Part shown: piece after piece, positions 15,742 through 24,903 of the stretch
Layout of the letters: every line of letters begins with the position of its first letter
Position numbering within the stretch: the stretch's first letter is position 1
NCBI GenBank assembly: GCA_910575275.1
Contig: CAJTEE010000003.1
Coordinates: forward strand, 186,001 to 250,000
Source: Lachnospiraceae bacterium
GTDB lineage: Bacteria; Bacillota; Clostridia; Lachnospirales; Lachnospiraceae
Reading direction: 5' to 3'
DNA length: 64,000 bases
Translations under genes and position numbers: made by a program
Notes under the pieces: generated by a model
The model's database searches: none
What the model was told of the DNA's origin: nothing
Seen by the model: the letters and a program-made list of their open reading frames with translations, nothing else

Positions 15742-17250
15742 ATGCCGAATGTCATTGAATTCAGAAATATAACCAAATACTTTCCCGGAGTGAAGGCTTT
15801 GGACAGCGTCAGCTTTACGGCCAGGGGCGGTGAGGTGTTGGCGCTGATGGGGGAAAACGGAGCGGGGAAGTCCACGCTTTTGAAGATTTTGAACGGAGAC
15901 TACCAGCAGGATATGGGAGAGTATCTTGTAAACGGACAGCCGTGCCATTTTAATAACCCCAGAGAGGCGGTCGCTGCCGGGATCGGTGTGATTTATCAGG
16001 AACGGCAGATCATGCTGGAGCTGACTGTCGGGGAAAACATGTTTCTCGGACGTCTGCCGTCAGGGCTTTTTGGAAGAATCAAGATGAACGAGGTGCATGA
16101 GAAGGCCCAGAAGATCATTGATGAGTTTGGTCTGGACATGAAATCCACCGATAAGGTGAAGGACTTAAGCGTCGCGTACCAGCAGATGGTGGAGATCATG
16201 AAGGCCTACAGCCGGGAAAATTTAAAGATGATCGCATTTGATGAGCCGACGGCGTCTTTGAGCGGGACGGAGATCGAAAGCTTGTTTCGGATTATCCAGA
16301 AGCTGAAGGCCGAGGGGAAGGTTATCATTTACGTCTCGCACCGCATGGCCGAGATTCGGGATACTGCGGACCGGGTGGCGATCTTTAAAGACGGCTGCTT
16401 CGTGGGAGATTCGCCGATCCATGAGATCACGGACGAGGAATTGATCCAGAAGATGGTAGGCCGGGATTTGGGGGATATTTTTTCTTCCCTTGATAAGAAG
16501 AAGGAGATCGGTGAGGTGATTTTAGATGTCAGGAATCTGAAATCTCCTTATTTAAAAGAAGCTTCGTTTGTCGTGCGGGCCGGCGAGATCGTCGGGTTTT
16601 CGGGGCTTGTCAGTGCAGGCCGGACCGAGGTGGTGCGCGCGATCACGGGGGCAGATCCACAGACGGGAGGCGAGGTTTGGCTGGATGGAAAAAAGATCCA
16701 GTGCAAAACCCCGCATGATGCGATCAGAAACGGAATCGTCATGGTGCCGGAGGACAGAAAGCTCCAGGGGATCATCCCGCGGATGAGCGTGGGCCGCAAT
16801 ATAGCGGTGGGGAGTTTGGATGCGCTGGCAAACCGGCTGGGAGTGATCAACAGCCGGAGAGAGGCAGAGATCGGCCTGGAGGGAAAGCAAAATTTCAATA
16901 TCAAGACGCCAGATTTAGAAAAGCCGATTGTGGAGCTTTCCGGGGGCAATCAGCAGAAGGCCATTGTTGCCCGCTGGCTTTCGACCGACCCACGGATCCT
17001 GATTCTCGACGAACCGACGAAGGGGATTGACATCGGCGCTAAGTCGGAATTTTATAACATGATCTGCGACATTGCAAAGCGTGGGATCGGCGTGATTTTG
17101 ATCTCATCCGAGCTTCCGGAGGTGTTAGGCCTCTCGGACCGCATTCTTGTCATGCGCGGCAAGCAGATCGTCGGCGAGATCGACGCTGCGGATGCGACGG
17201 AGGAGGAACTGCTTACTATGGCGATGATGGAGGGAGCTGTATATGGATAA
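15742..17250 (+). CDS. Sugar ABC transporter ATP-binding protein, RbsA/MglA type
   Basis: A 502-residue double ATPase. N-terminal domain: Walker A GENGAGKST, signature-region LSVAYQQMVEI, Walker B MIAFDEPTASLS. C-terminal domain: degenerate Walker A GLVSAGRTE, signature ELSGGNQQKAIVARWL, Walker B ILILDEPTKGID. This arrangement, with a non-canonical second P-loop, is typical of ribose/galactose (CUT2) transporters. It energises import by the permease and binding protein that follow. The stop overlaps the permease start by 8 bases. Confidence 0.93.
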   Translation: MPNVIEFRNITKYFPGVKALDSVSFTARGGEVLALMGENGAGKSTLLKILNGDYQQDMGEYLVNGQPCHFNNPREAVAAGIGVIYQERQIMLELTVGENMFLGRLPSGLFGRIKMNEVHEKAQKIIDEFGLDMKSTDKVKDLSVAYQQMVEIMKAYSRENLKMIAFDEPTASLSGTEIESLFRIIQKLKAEGKVIIYVSHRMAEIRDTADRVAIFKDGCFVGDSPIHEITDEELIQKMVGRDLGDIFSSLDKKKEIGEVILDVRNLKSPYLKEASFVVRAGEIVGFSGLVSAGRTEVVRAITGADPQTGGEVWLDGKKIQCKTPHDAIRNGIVMVPEDRKLQGIIPRMSVGRNIAVGSLDALANRLGVINSRREAEIGLEGKQNFNIKTPDLEKPIVELSGGNQQKAIVARWLSTDPRILILDEPTKGIDIGAKSEFYNMICDIAKRGIGVILISSELPEVLGLSDRILVMRGKQIVGEIDAADATEEELLTMAMMEGAVYG

Positions 17251-18238
17251 GAGGAAAATAAAACTGCCGGTCTCCGGCAATCAATTCGTGCTGATTATTG
17301 CACTTGCGTTGGTTACGGTTATTTTTTCGGCGTTAAATAAAAACTATTTTACATACACGAACCTGATCAATATCCTGGTTTCCTCTACTTTGATCGGTCT
17401 GACCTCGATCGGTATTACGTTCTTAATCATGACCGGCGGAAATGATCTGTCGGCGGGCTCGGTGGCCGCATTTGCCGGAGTTTTTGTGGCCTGGGCATTA
17501 AAGGCGACGTCCATGAACTGGTTTTTGATCGGCCTGATCGCGATTGCGATCTCGGCAGTGGCGGGAGTCACGAATGCCCTGATGGTTACAAAGCTAAATA
17601 TCGTCCCTTTCATAGCGACGTTGGTGAGCCAGTCAATCTGGCGCGGCTTTGCCTACCTGATGTGTGACGGTAAGCCCATCTCGATCGCGGACAAGGGCTT
17701 CCTTGCATTCGGAAAGGCGCGGATAGGCGGCACGGAGGGGATTCCGGTGACGGTGATCCTCATGATTGTCTTTTTCGTGATTTTCGGCTTTATCCTGGCA
17801 AAGACCAAGTTCGGCCGCAGTATTTTTGCGATCGGAGGCAATGCAGAGGCGGCGCGTCTGGCGGGCATCAATGCGAACCGGGTCAAAACCATCTGTTATG
17901 TGATGACATCCATGTTTGCGGCGTTAGCCGGGATCATTCTGGCGGCCCGCATGAACTCGGGTCAGCCGTCTGCGAGCCCGAATCTGCATTTCGACGCGAT
18001 CACGGCGGCCAACTTAGGCGGCGTATCCATGATCGGCGGAATCGGTTCCATTCCCAGTGTTATCCTTGGTGTGCTGCTCGTGCAGGCATTTAACTCGGGA
18101 CTCAACATGGTGAACGTATCCTCGTATTGGCAGTATGTAGCGCGCGGCCTGCTTCTTTTCGCATCATTGGCGATCGACTTCTACAGACAGCGTACAAGAG
18201 CGAAAAAGCTGCTGGCGGACAGCATGAAAACCCTGTAA
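17243..18238 (+). CDS. Sugar ABC transporter permease, RbsC type
   Basis: A 331-residue membrane protein with about ten hydrophobic helices and the CUT2 permease motifs: LIGLTSIGITFLIMTGGNDL, SAGSVAAFAGV, FGRSIFAIGGNAEAARLAGI and ANLGGVSMIGGIGSIPSVIL. It forms the channel of the ribose-type transporter. Translation is coupled to the ATPase gene. A small hairpin follows before the binding-protein gene. Confidence 0.92.
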   Translation: MDKRKIKLPVSGNQFVLIIALALVTVIFSALNKNYFTYTNLINILVSSTLIGLTSIGITFLIMTGGNDLSAGSVAAFAGVFVAWALKATSMNWFLIGLIAIAISAVAGVTNALMVTKLNIVPFIATLVSQSIWRGFAYLMCDGKPISIADKGFLAFGKARIGGTEGIPVTVILMIVFFVIFGFILAKTKFGRSIFAIGGNAEAARLAGINANRVKTICYVMTSMFAALAGIILAARMNSGQPSASPNLHFDAITAANLGGVSMIGGIGSIPSVILGVLLVQAFNSGLNMVNVSSYWQYVARGLLLFASLAIDFYRQRTRAKKLLADSMKTL

Positions 18239-18252
18239 GTTCGTACTGTTTT

Positions 18253-18268
18253 CCACGGGAGACCGTGG
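18253..18268 (+). repeat. Intercistronic hairpin before the binding-protein gene
   Basis: ccacgg (18253-18258), loop gaga, ccgtgg (18263-18268). With no T run, it is more likely an mRNA-stability element than a terminator and would help raise binding-protein levels relative to the permease. Confidence 0.45.
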
Positions 18269-18304
18269 CGGTATATAAATTTTAGAAAAACGGAGGAAAA
18301 ATGC

Positions 18305-19396
18305 ATGAGAAAAATGATGGCATTGTTACTGGCAGGAGCGATGGCCGTAAGCCTTACCGGCTGCGGCGGTTCCGAAACTAACACGACGACGGCTGCGGCG
18401 ACAGAAGCGCCGACCACAACGGCCGCCGCAACCGAAGCGGCGAAGGAGGAGGCCACGACGGCGGCCGAGGCCGGCGGGAAGGTGGAGGCTCTGAACATCT
18501 ACGGCATCTACAAATCAGAGTCTGCCTATTTCGTCAATGAGGCGGCTTCCATCGAGAAGACACTGCAGGAATTAGGCGAGCAGTACGGCTTTGAGGCGAC
18601 CTGGCATTTTAACAACTGCGACGGCGATCCAGAGAAATTTATGACGTTAGTCGATACGGCGATTGCGGATAAATGTGACGCGATCCTGGCCTGTGTACCA
18701 GATCAGACGATGTCCCAGTCCGTGGTGGACAAATGTGCGGCGGCCGGTGTTCCGATCATCGCGGTCGATGACGGCCTGATCGACGATGCGGGCGAGAAAA
18801 TTGCGCCCTGGTTCGGAATTGATGCTTACAACATCGGCTATGCAGCGGGCGAGTGGATGGCAGAGTATGCCTCTACAAACAATCTTTTAGAGGATGAGAC
18901 GGTCGGCCTGCTTTATATGACGATGGATACGGTTTCTTCCTGCGTACCGCGTACAGAGGGCGAGAGAGATGCGTGGAAGGAAAAAGCGGGCGATGCCCTG
19001 GCAGACCGTACCTATTCGGCGGACTATGTGTCCACCCAGGAGGATGCGTTTAACAACGCTTCCGCAGTGATCACCGGTCATCCGGAGATCAAATCCTGGC
19101 TTGTCATGGTTGCTTCCGAGAACGGAGCGCTGGGCGCTGGAGCGGCTATTGAGAACGCGGGCCTGGCAGAGAGCTCCTGTGTGATTACGCTGGGCTGTGA
19201 CGAGATGGTAGGCCAGTGGGCAGACGGAAACTATGAGATCGTGCGTGCTGCGTCCTATTTCTCCGGCAAGGTGGTCGGCAAGGAAGCGATCACAAGTGTT
19301 GTCGAGTATCTGGTCAATGGAACCGAGATCCCGAAGGAATATGCGACACCGGCGGTTATCTGCACGCCTGAAAATTATCAGGACGTAGTCCTGTAA
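18305..19396 (+). CDS. Sugar ABC transporter substrate-binding lipoprotein
   Basis: A 363-residue lipoprotein: signal with lipobox LTGC (Cys20), a Thr/Ala/Glu-rich linker to ~residue 55, then a type I periplasmic-binding fold (Peripla_BP_4-like: FMTLVDTAIADKCDAILACV, AAAGVPIIAVDDGLI, SWLVMVASENGALGAGAAIE). It supplies the RbsA/RbsC-type importer. ATG 18305 is used with cggagg (18291-18296) 8 bases upstream; ATG 18301 is out of frame. The ligand is likely a sugar, polyol or related small carbohydrate; it cannot be specified. Confidence 0.9.
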   Translation: MRKMMALLLAGAMAVSLTGCGGSETNTTTAAATEAPTTTAAATEAAKEEATTAAEAGGKVEALNIYGIYKSESAYFVNEAASIEKTLQELGEQYGFEATWHFNNCDGDPEKFMTLVDTAIADKCDAILACVPDQTMSQSVVDKCAAAGVPIIAVDDGLIDDAGEKIAPWFGIDAYNIGYAAGEWMAEYASTNNLLEDETVGLLYMTMDTVSSCVPRTEGERDAWKEKAGDALADRTYSADYVSTQEDAFNNASAVITGHPEIKSWLVMVASENGALGAGAAIENAGLAESSCVITLGCDEMVGQWADGNYEIVRAASYFSGKVVGKEAITSVVEYLVNGTEIPKEYATPAVICTPENYQDVVL

Positions 19397-19414
19397 AAAA
19401 ACGGAGGATTCGGA

Positions 19415-20212
19415 ATGCGGACGGTTCAGTTTGAGCTCATGAGACCGGGAGAATTCCTGGAAGAAAGAGAACGATTTTCAGTGGCCTACCTGCCGGTAGG
19501 ACCGTTAGAATGGCATGGGCCGCATATGCCCTTCGGGACAGACCCGCTAAATGCGCAGGCCGTAGCCTGCGGTGTGGCAGAAAGGATAGGCGGCGTGGTC
19601 TTCCCGCCCCTGTTCTGCGGTACGGAGGAGGCCAGGACGCCAAAGCTCCTGAACTGGATGGGCTTTGAAGACGACAGTCAGTATGTCGTGGGCATGGATG
19701 TGCCGTCCAATCCGATTAAAAGCTGTTATTTTCCGGAGGAACTCTTCGGGACGATCCTGCGGGCGAATCTGCTCCAGATTATAAGCCTGGGATTTCGGAT
19801 CGTTGTTATCGTCAACGGCCATGGGGCCGCAGGGCAGTTGAGGACCGGGGCGAGGCTTGCGCGGGAATTTACGAATACAACAAAAAGCCAGGTCCTTTTC
19901 TGCCGGGCGATGCAGAAGTTAGACGAGACGGATGACAGGCTCGGCCATGCGAATATCGTCGAGACCTCCATGCAGATGTATGTGAGCGGAGAGAGCGTGC
20001 AGCTCGATAAGCTGCCTCCCAGAGAGATCCCGTTAAAAACAAGTGAGTGGGGAATCGCGGATGGATACCTGATGACAGGAGAATCCGTCAACGAAGGCCA
20101 CACGGTCGAGCATGACCCGCGTGACGCTACGGCGGAGCTCGGGAAACGATACATAGAAAACGGGATCGAGCGGGTTGCAAAAGAGGTTTTGAGGGCCTAC
20201 GGAGAGAAATAA
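19415..20212 (+). CDS. Creatininase-family amidohydrolase
   Basis: A 265-residue protein with the creatininase fold signature LPVGPLEWHGPHMPFGTD; Glu32, His34 and Asp43 match metal ligands, and VIVNGHGAAGQL carries the next His. The usual acidic residue just after NGH (as in NGHYEN) is absent, so the second metal site may differ. The family includes creatinine amidohydrolase and enzymes opening cyclic amides in cofactor pathways. Here it is the last gene of a sugar ABC transporter operon, which argues for a hydrolase acting on the imported compound rather than true creatininase. It follows aacggagga. Confidence 0.82.
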   Translation: MRTVQFELMRPGEFLEERERFSVAYLPVGPLEWHGPHMPFGTDPLNAQAVACGVAERIGGVVFPPLFCGTEEARTPKLLNWMGFEDDSQYVVGMDVPSNPIKSCYFPEELFGTILRANLLQIISLGFRIVVIVNGHGAAGQLRTGARLAREFTNTTKSQVLFCRAMQKLDETDDRLGHANIVETSMQMYVSGESVQLDKLPPREIPLKTSEWGIADGYLMTGESVNEGHTVEHDPRDATAELGKRYIENGIERVAKEVLRAYGEK

Positions 20213-20223
20213 TAGAGAAAGAG

Positions 20224-20253
20224 ACGGCATAGCCTGGGGCTATGCCGTTTTTT
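20224..20253 (+). terminator. Rho-independent terminator after the creatininase gene
   Basis: acggcatagc (20224-20233) pairs with gctatgccgt (20239-20248), followed by six T. Confidence 0.92.
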
Positions 20254-20340
20254 GACTGTGTATAGCCGGGACGTATCGCAGACATACAAAACATCAAAGG
20301 AGAGTATATCCGTAAGAAATTGCAGTAGTCACTTTTGCTC

Positions 20341-21135
20341 TTACATCGTCGGCTCCATACTGGCCGAAATAAAATCGTGGCTGATTTGTTCAGCTGCTTT
20401 TTTTATGCACGGAAGGAATGTGTCAACGGGATCGCCTTCTGTGCCGAGCGTCATATAAGCGACGCTGACGGCGGCGATAGTCCTTCCGAGATGGTTGGTA
20501 ACCGGGCAGGCGACCGCGCCGATACCCGGCGTAAATTCCCCGGAGTCCACGGCGTAGCCCTGTGCGGCGATCGCGTTGAGCTCCGCACGCATTTTTTCCG
20601 GTTCGGTGATCGTGCAGCGGGTGTATTTGGCCAAACCGCCTCGGATAATCGGCTCACGGACCGACTCGTCGAGCGATAAAAAAAGAATTTTGCTGGAAGC
20701 CCCGGCATGTAAGGGGAAATTCGTGCCAATCTCGACACGGACCTTGACGTCACGCGGCCCGTCGATCCGCTGAAGGACATAGCATTCCAGATTGGAAAGG
20801 ATACTTAATTTGGCGGTCTCTCCCGCCGAAAGAGCAAGCTCGCGCAGGTGCGGAATCGAGGCCTCCCGCAGTATTTGATGCTTGTGGTCGGAGAAGATGG
20901 AAAAGTGGCTGAACTTAGTCCCCAGATAGTAAAGGCTGTCGGCGGCGGAGAAGGAGAGGAGGCCGCATCCGGACAGGGTATGCAGGATTCGGTAGCAGGA
21001 AGTTTTGGGGATGTCAAAATGGCGCATGATCTCTCCGGCGGCCACTCCGCCGCGTTTCAGCGCTATGTAATCAATGATATCACTTGCTTTGGAGATAATA
21101 GGAACATAGGAATAGCTCGAACGCGTTTCTTCCAT
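20341..21135 (-). CDS. IclR family transcriptional regulator
   Basis: A 264-residue regulator. The winged helix (RGGVAAGEIMRHFDIPKTSC, YRILHTLSGCGLLSF) spans residues ~25-70. The IclR effector domain follows (RELALSAGETAKLSILSNLE, FPLHAGASSKILFLSL, GIGAVACPVTNHLGRTIAAV). It is divergent from the dipeptide-type ABC transporter and acid-catabolism operon that starts at 21448 and is the obvious candidate to control it. ATG 21135 is the start; a TTG-type alternative is not supported. Confidence 0.9.
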   Translation of the reverse strand: MEETRSSYSYVPIISKASDIIDYIALKRGGVAAGEIMRHFDIPKTSCYRILHTLSGCGLLSFSAADSLYYLGTKFSHFSIFSDHKHQILREASIPHLRELALSAGETAKLSILSNLECYVLQRIDGPRDVKVRVEIGTNFPLHAGASSKILFLSLDESVREPIIRGGLAKYTRCTITEPEKMRAELNAIAAQGYAVDSGEFTPGIGAVACPVTNHLGRTIAAVSVAYMTLGTEGDPVDTFLPCIKKAAEQISHDFISASMEPTM

Positions 21136-21270
21136 ATAAAATAGCCCTCCGACAACTGAAAACTAGGAGCGATACAAAAAATTTTTGTGAACAGGAATAG
21201 TCCTAAGTATATTTATGACATATTATTGAAAGCTAGTCAATAGAGAAAATGTCAAATCGCACACAAACAA

Positions 21271-21292
21271 TTAGTTCAAAATAAGAAACTAA
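21271..21292. promoter_or_regulatory. Possible IclR operator in the divergent region
   Basis: TTAGTT-caaaataag-AAACTAA is an inverted repeat. A related half-site tgaaactaa with agttt opposite occurs at 21390-21409, just past the promoter -10 of the transporter operon. Both could bind the divergent IclR protein. The rest of 21136-21447 is very AT-rich and holds no gene. Confidence 0.35.
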
Positions 21293-21353
21293 ATAAAAAA
21301 TATTTTAGATATAATGCACAAAAATAATACAAAATATTCGTAAAAAATACAAA

Positions 21354-21382
21354 TTGACAACGATGATATGAACCTATATACT
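21354..21382 (+). promoter_or_regulatory. Promoter of the dipeptide-type ABC/acid catabolism operon
   Basis: Consensus TTGACA (21354-21359), a 17-base spacer and TATACT (21377-21382), 65 bases before the binding-protein start. Confidence 0.85.
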
Positions 21383-21447
21383 AAGTTTAAGTTTTATATT
21401 TGAAACTAACAAAACCCAAACATAACTTACAAGGAAGGAGAAACAAA

Positions 21448-23055
21448 ATGAAAAAAACAGCAGCATGGATCCTGATATTTTCTTTGGCGGCGGCTCTTGC
21501 GGGCTGCGGGAAGACGGATACCGTCCAGACAGGGCAGGACACGCAGGGGGCGGCGGAAACGTCCGAGGCGGCAGCCGGGGTCGAACCGCGGGCGGGGAAG
21601 ACCGTAAATGTTGCGCTCTCGGAGAATCTCATCTCGCTGGATCCGCTGGACCAGGCGAATATCATCGGGAATCTTCAAAACAACCTGGTCTACGAGCCTC
21701 TGGTCTAGTACGACGGGGAAGGGGGTTATGAACCCCTGTTAGCGGAGCGCTGGGAACATAATGCGGACGGAACAGTCTGGACCTTTTATCTGCGGCAAGG
21801 CGTAAAATTTCACAACGGTGAGGACTTCAACGCGGATGATGTGGCCTGCACCTTCCAGAGGATTCTGGACAATAAGGATTCCCTGAATAATCCGCTTCAG
21901 TATTGGGTCGTGCTTGACAGCTATCAGGTGATCGATCCGTATACATTTGGGATTCGGCTGTCCGAACCATACGCGACGGTTCTTTTGAGCACATATTTCA
22001 CGCCGATCCTTCCAAACGAGGCGTTCGCCGAGCTTGGCGAAACCCTCTGGACCGGACAGAAGATGTACGGGACAGGGCCGTGGGTATTTGACGAGTGGAT
22101 CGACGGGCAATACTGTCATTATACGAAAAATGAGGAATACTGGGATAAAGCAAATTATGATTCCTATTATGACGAGCTGTATATCCGGTATATTACGGAG
22201 ACCTCCACGGGCGTCGCGAGCCACATTGCCGGTGATGTTCAGGTAAACATTGCCTCCGGCGGCATCAATCCGGACATGATCCCGTTATATGACAGCGCAA
22301 AGGACAAAATTGATATGATCACAATCAAGTCGGGCTCACATCATTACATCGGCTTCAGCTTTAAGGAGGGCAGTCCGTTTCGGGATATCAATATCCGCAG
22401 GGCCTTCAACCGGGCTATTGACCGGGAATCTATTGTCACCAATATTCTCGGGGGCGGAACGGTGCCGAACGGAATTATCGTAAGCACCGATATTGGATAT
22501 AATGAGGAGCTGGAGGGCTATCCGTACGATCCCGAGGAGGCAAAACGCCTGTTGGCGGAGAGCAGCTACAACGGCGAGGAGATTGAGCTCTGCTGCAATG
22601 TCAGCGCACTGAAGGGCGAAGCGATCCTGTTAGCGATCTCCGAGATGTTGAATGAGGTGGGATTTAATACGAAGGTATCCGTCGTTGAGGTGGCGACCCT
22701 GGCGGATATGAGGCGGACGGGGGAGTATGATACCTTTCTGGTGGCCAACATGCACGCCTCCAACGATCCCGGCAATACGCTGACCTTCCGAATCCTGAAC
22801 GATGCGCATCACAGCGGCTATGTGAATGAAGAACTGTTCGAAATGATCCGGCAGAGCAACCGTGAGATTGATACAGAGAAACGGACAGAACAGTTAAAGG
22901 AGATCGCTGCGTTTATGGATCAGGAAAACGCGCCCCATACGGCGATCTGCCAGATGGAGCTAAAGTATGCGGCTGATAAAGGGGTTACGGGCCTTGAACT
23001 TTACGATGAGGGCTGGTTTAACATAAAACACATTGACTTTGACGGCGGCAGGTAA
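21448..23055 (+). pseudogene. Family 5 solute-binding lipoprotein with an in-frame TAG stop
   Basis: The frame encodes a ~535-residue dipeptide/oligopeptide-type binding lipoprotein: signal with lipobox LAGC (Cys20), then family-5 motifs (SENLISLDPLDQANIIGNLQ, FYLRQGVKFHNGEDFNADDV, TGPWVFDEWIDGQYC, IRRAFNRAIDRESI). Codon 87 (21706-21708) is TAG, while the protein continues in the same frame with no other damage to 23055. Relatives normally have an acidic residue in LVYEPLVEYD, so GAG to TAG is the simplest explanation. aaggaaggag precedes ATG 21448. It may be a recent null, a sequencing error, or be read through. Loss would disable the whole transporter unless another binding protein substitutes. 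Confidence 0.8.
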
Positions 23056-23088
23056 GAAACGGCCGCGGTCGGAAAGGGAGGTGCGGAA

Positions 23089-24009
23089 TTGTTCCGTTAT
23101 ATAGTAAAACGGCTCGGGCAGACTCTTTTGGTTCTTTTCTGCGTATCCGTCTTTTCCTTTTTCCTGATCCGGATGGCTCCGGGCAATCCTGCCGTTATGA
23201 TGCTGCCGGATGGAGCGTCCGAGGAGGCGATTCAGGAAATGGAGGTACGGCTGGGGCTGGACCAGCCTCTGTATGTACAGTATTTCAAATATATCACAGG
23301 GGTTTTAAAGGGCGACCTGGGCACCTCGACAGCGTACCGCACCGATGTGGCGCAGATCATCGCCCAAAGACTCCCCAACACGCTGGCACTGACGGCGGTC
23401 ACGGTGGTGGCCGGCTGCCTGTTTGCAATACCCCTCGGGATCATAGCCGGATCCCATAAGGGAACGGCGGTGGACTTCTTTACCATGCTGTTTGCCCTCT
23501 TGGGCCAGTCCATGTCGCCCGTATGGCTGGCCGTCCTGAACGTATTCGTATTCGGTGTGTGGCTTGGCTGGCTTTCGACAATGGGGACAGGAAGCGTGGC
23601 GCATTATGTCCTGCCTGTCGCGACGTTGGCCTATCCGATGGCGGCTCAGATCGCCCGGATCGGCCGCTCCGGCATGATTGACACGCTGCAGGAGGATTAC
23701 ATCACGGCGACCTACGCAAAGGGAATACGACGGTTTACGGTAAACTGGAAGTACGCGTTTAAAAATGCGCTTGTTCCGATCGTCACGTTGGTGGGCATGC
23801 AGACGGGAGCCTTTATCGCGGGGACCATTATCGTGGAAACGGTTTTCTCTTGGCCCGGTATCGGGCAGCTTTTGAACCTGTCTGTGGGAAACCGCGATTA
23901 TGCGCTGGTCCAATCGGTACTTTTGGTATCCGCCGCATTTTTTGCCGTCATCAATCTGATCGTGGACATCATCAATTCCCTGATTGACCCGCGAATCAAT
24001 CTGAGATGA
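23089..24009 (+). CDS. ABC transporter permease, DppB/OppB type
   Basis: A 306-residue membrane protein with the dipeptide-permease N-terminus (YIVKRLGQTLLVLFCVSVFS, FFLIRMAPGNPA), a periplasmic loop and the BPD segment (RIGRSGMIDTLQEDYITATY, AKGIR). About six helices. It pairs with the DppC-type permease that follows. TTG 23089 is used with gggaggtg upstream. Confidence 0.92.
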   Translation: MFRYIVKRLGQTLLVLFCVSVFSFFLIRMAPGNPAVMMLPDGASEEAIQEMEVRLGLDQPLYVQYFKYITGVLKGDLGTSTAYRTDVAQIIAQRLPNTLALTAVTVVAGCLFAIPLGIIAGSHKGTAVDFFTMLFALLGQSMSPVWLAVLNVFVFGVWLGWLSTMGTGSVAHYVLPVATLAYPMAAQIARIGRSGMIDTLQEDYITATYAKGIRRFTVNWKYAFKNALVPIVTLVGMQTGAFIAGTIIVETVFSWPGIGQLLNLSVGNRDYALVQSVLLVSAAFFAVINLIVDIINSLIDPRINLR

Positions 24010-24034
24010 GACCGACGGCCAAAGGAGGAAGAAA

Positions 24035-24886
24035 ATGGGAAAAGATGTTTTAAGAAAACGGATGCAGAGCAGCCCCTTCTTTGTGGTGGGCCTGAGCGTG
24101 GCATTTGTGATCGTGGTCTCTGTGATTTTCCTGCCGTTTTTTACCGGATACAGCCCGACTGCCAATTCCCTGACCTCTACGTTCCAAAAGCCGGACTGGC
24201 TCTCGCACGGCCTTTCGGGGCATATCCTGGGGACGGATGAGCTGGGGAGGGATATTTTCACGCGCCTTTTGTACGGAGGCAGGTACTCGTTGTTTATCGC
24301 GGCGGTCGTCGTCCTTTTGCAGGTATTTCTCGGCACATCGCCTGGGATCCTGGCGGGATATTTCGGCGGGATTTTAGATACGATCGTCATGCGCCTGTGC
24401 GACATCGTGCTCGCGATTCCGAATCTGATTCTTGCCATCGCGATCATGGCGGTGGTGGGCGTCAACATGACCAATCTGATTTTTGTGCTGACCTTTGCAG
24501 GCTGGGTGGACTGCTGCAAGGTGACGAGAAACAATGTCCTCGTCATCAAAAACAGAGAATTTGTTCACGCCTCCGTTGTGCTGGGGGCCAGCCACGGGCA
24601 CATTATGTTTACGCAGATCCTGCCGAATGTGACGACGCACATTATCATTTTGGCCAGCCAGAGATTCGGCTTTACGATTCTTCTGGAGGCCGCGCTGAGC
24701 TTCCTGAATCTGGGAATCCAGCCGCCGGTTCCGTCATGGGGCAATATGATCGCCGGAGGGCGCTCCTTCATGACGATCTATCCGTGGCTGGTATTTGCTC
24801 CCGGCATTGCGCTGATGCTGTGCGTGCTTGCCTTTAACTTCCTTGGGGACGGGCTAAGGGACGTTCTGGATCCAAAGAGAAATTAG
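24035..24886 (+). CDS. ABC transporter permease, DppC/OppC type
   Basis: A 283-residue membrane protein: HILGTDELGRDIFTRLLYGG is the typical DppC signature, followed by NLGIQPPVPSWGNMIAGG and LAFNFLGDGLRDVLDPK at the C-terminus. It forms the second half of the channel. ATG 24035 follows aaaggagga. Confidence 0.93.
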   Translation: MGKDVLRKRMQSSPFFVVGLSVAFVIVVSVIFLPFFTGYSPTANSLTSTFQKPDWLSHGLSGHILGTDELGRDIFTRLLYGGRYSLFIAAVVVLLQVFLGTSPGILAGYFGGILDTIVMRLCDIVLAIPNLILAIAIMAVVGVNMTNLIFVLTFAGWVDCCKVTRNNVLVIKNREFVHASVVLGASHGHIMFTQILPNVTTHIIILASQRFGFTILLEAALSFLNLGIQPPVPSWGNMIAGGRSFMTIYPWLVFAPGIALMLCVLAFNFLGDGLRDVLDPKRN

Positions 24887-24903
24887 GGATGGGGGGATAG
24901 GAC

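Noticed and set aside
20341-21135. Long plus-strand open frames opposite the minus-strand IclR gene
   Set aside because: No homology or ribosome sites; they are antisense to a well-supported regulator.
23305-24549. 414-codon minus-strand open frame across the two permease genes
   Set aside because: It is antisense to DppB/DppC-type permeases, with no recognisable domain and low-complexity Arg/His composition.
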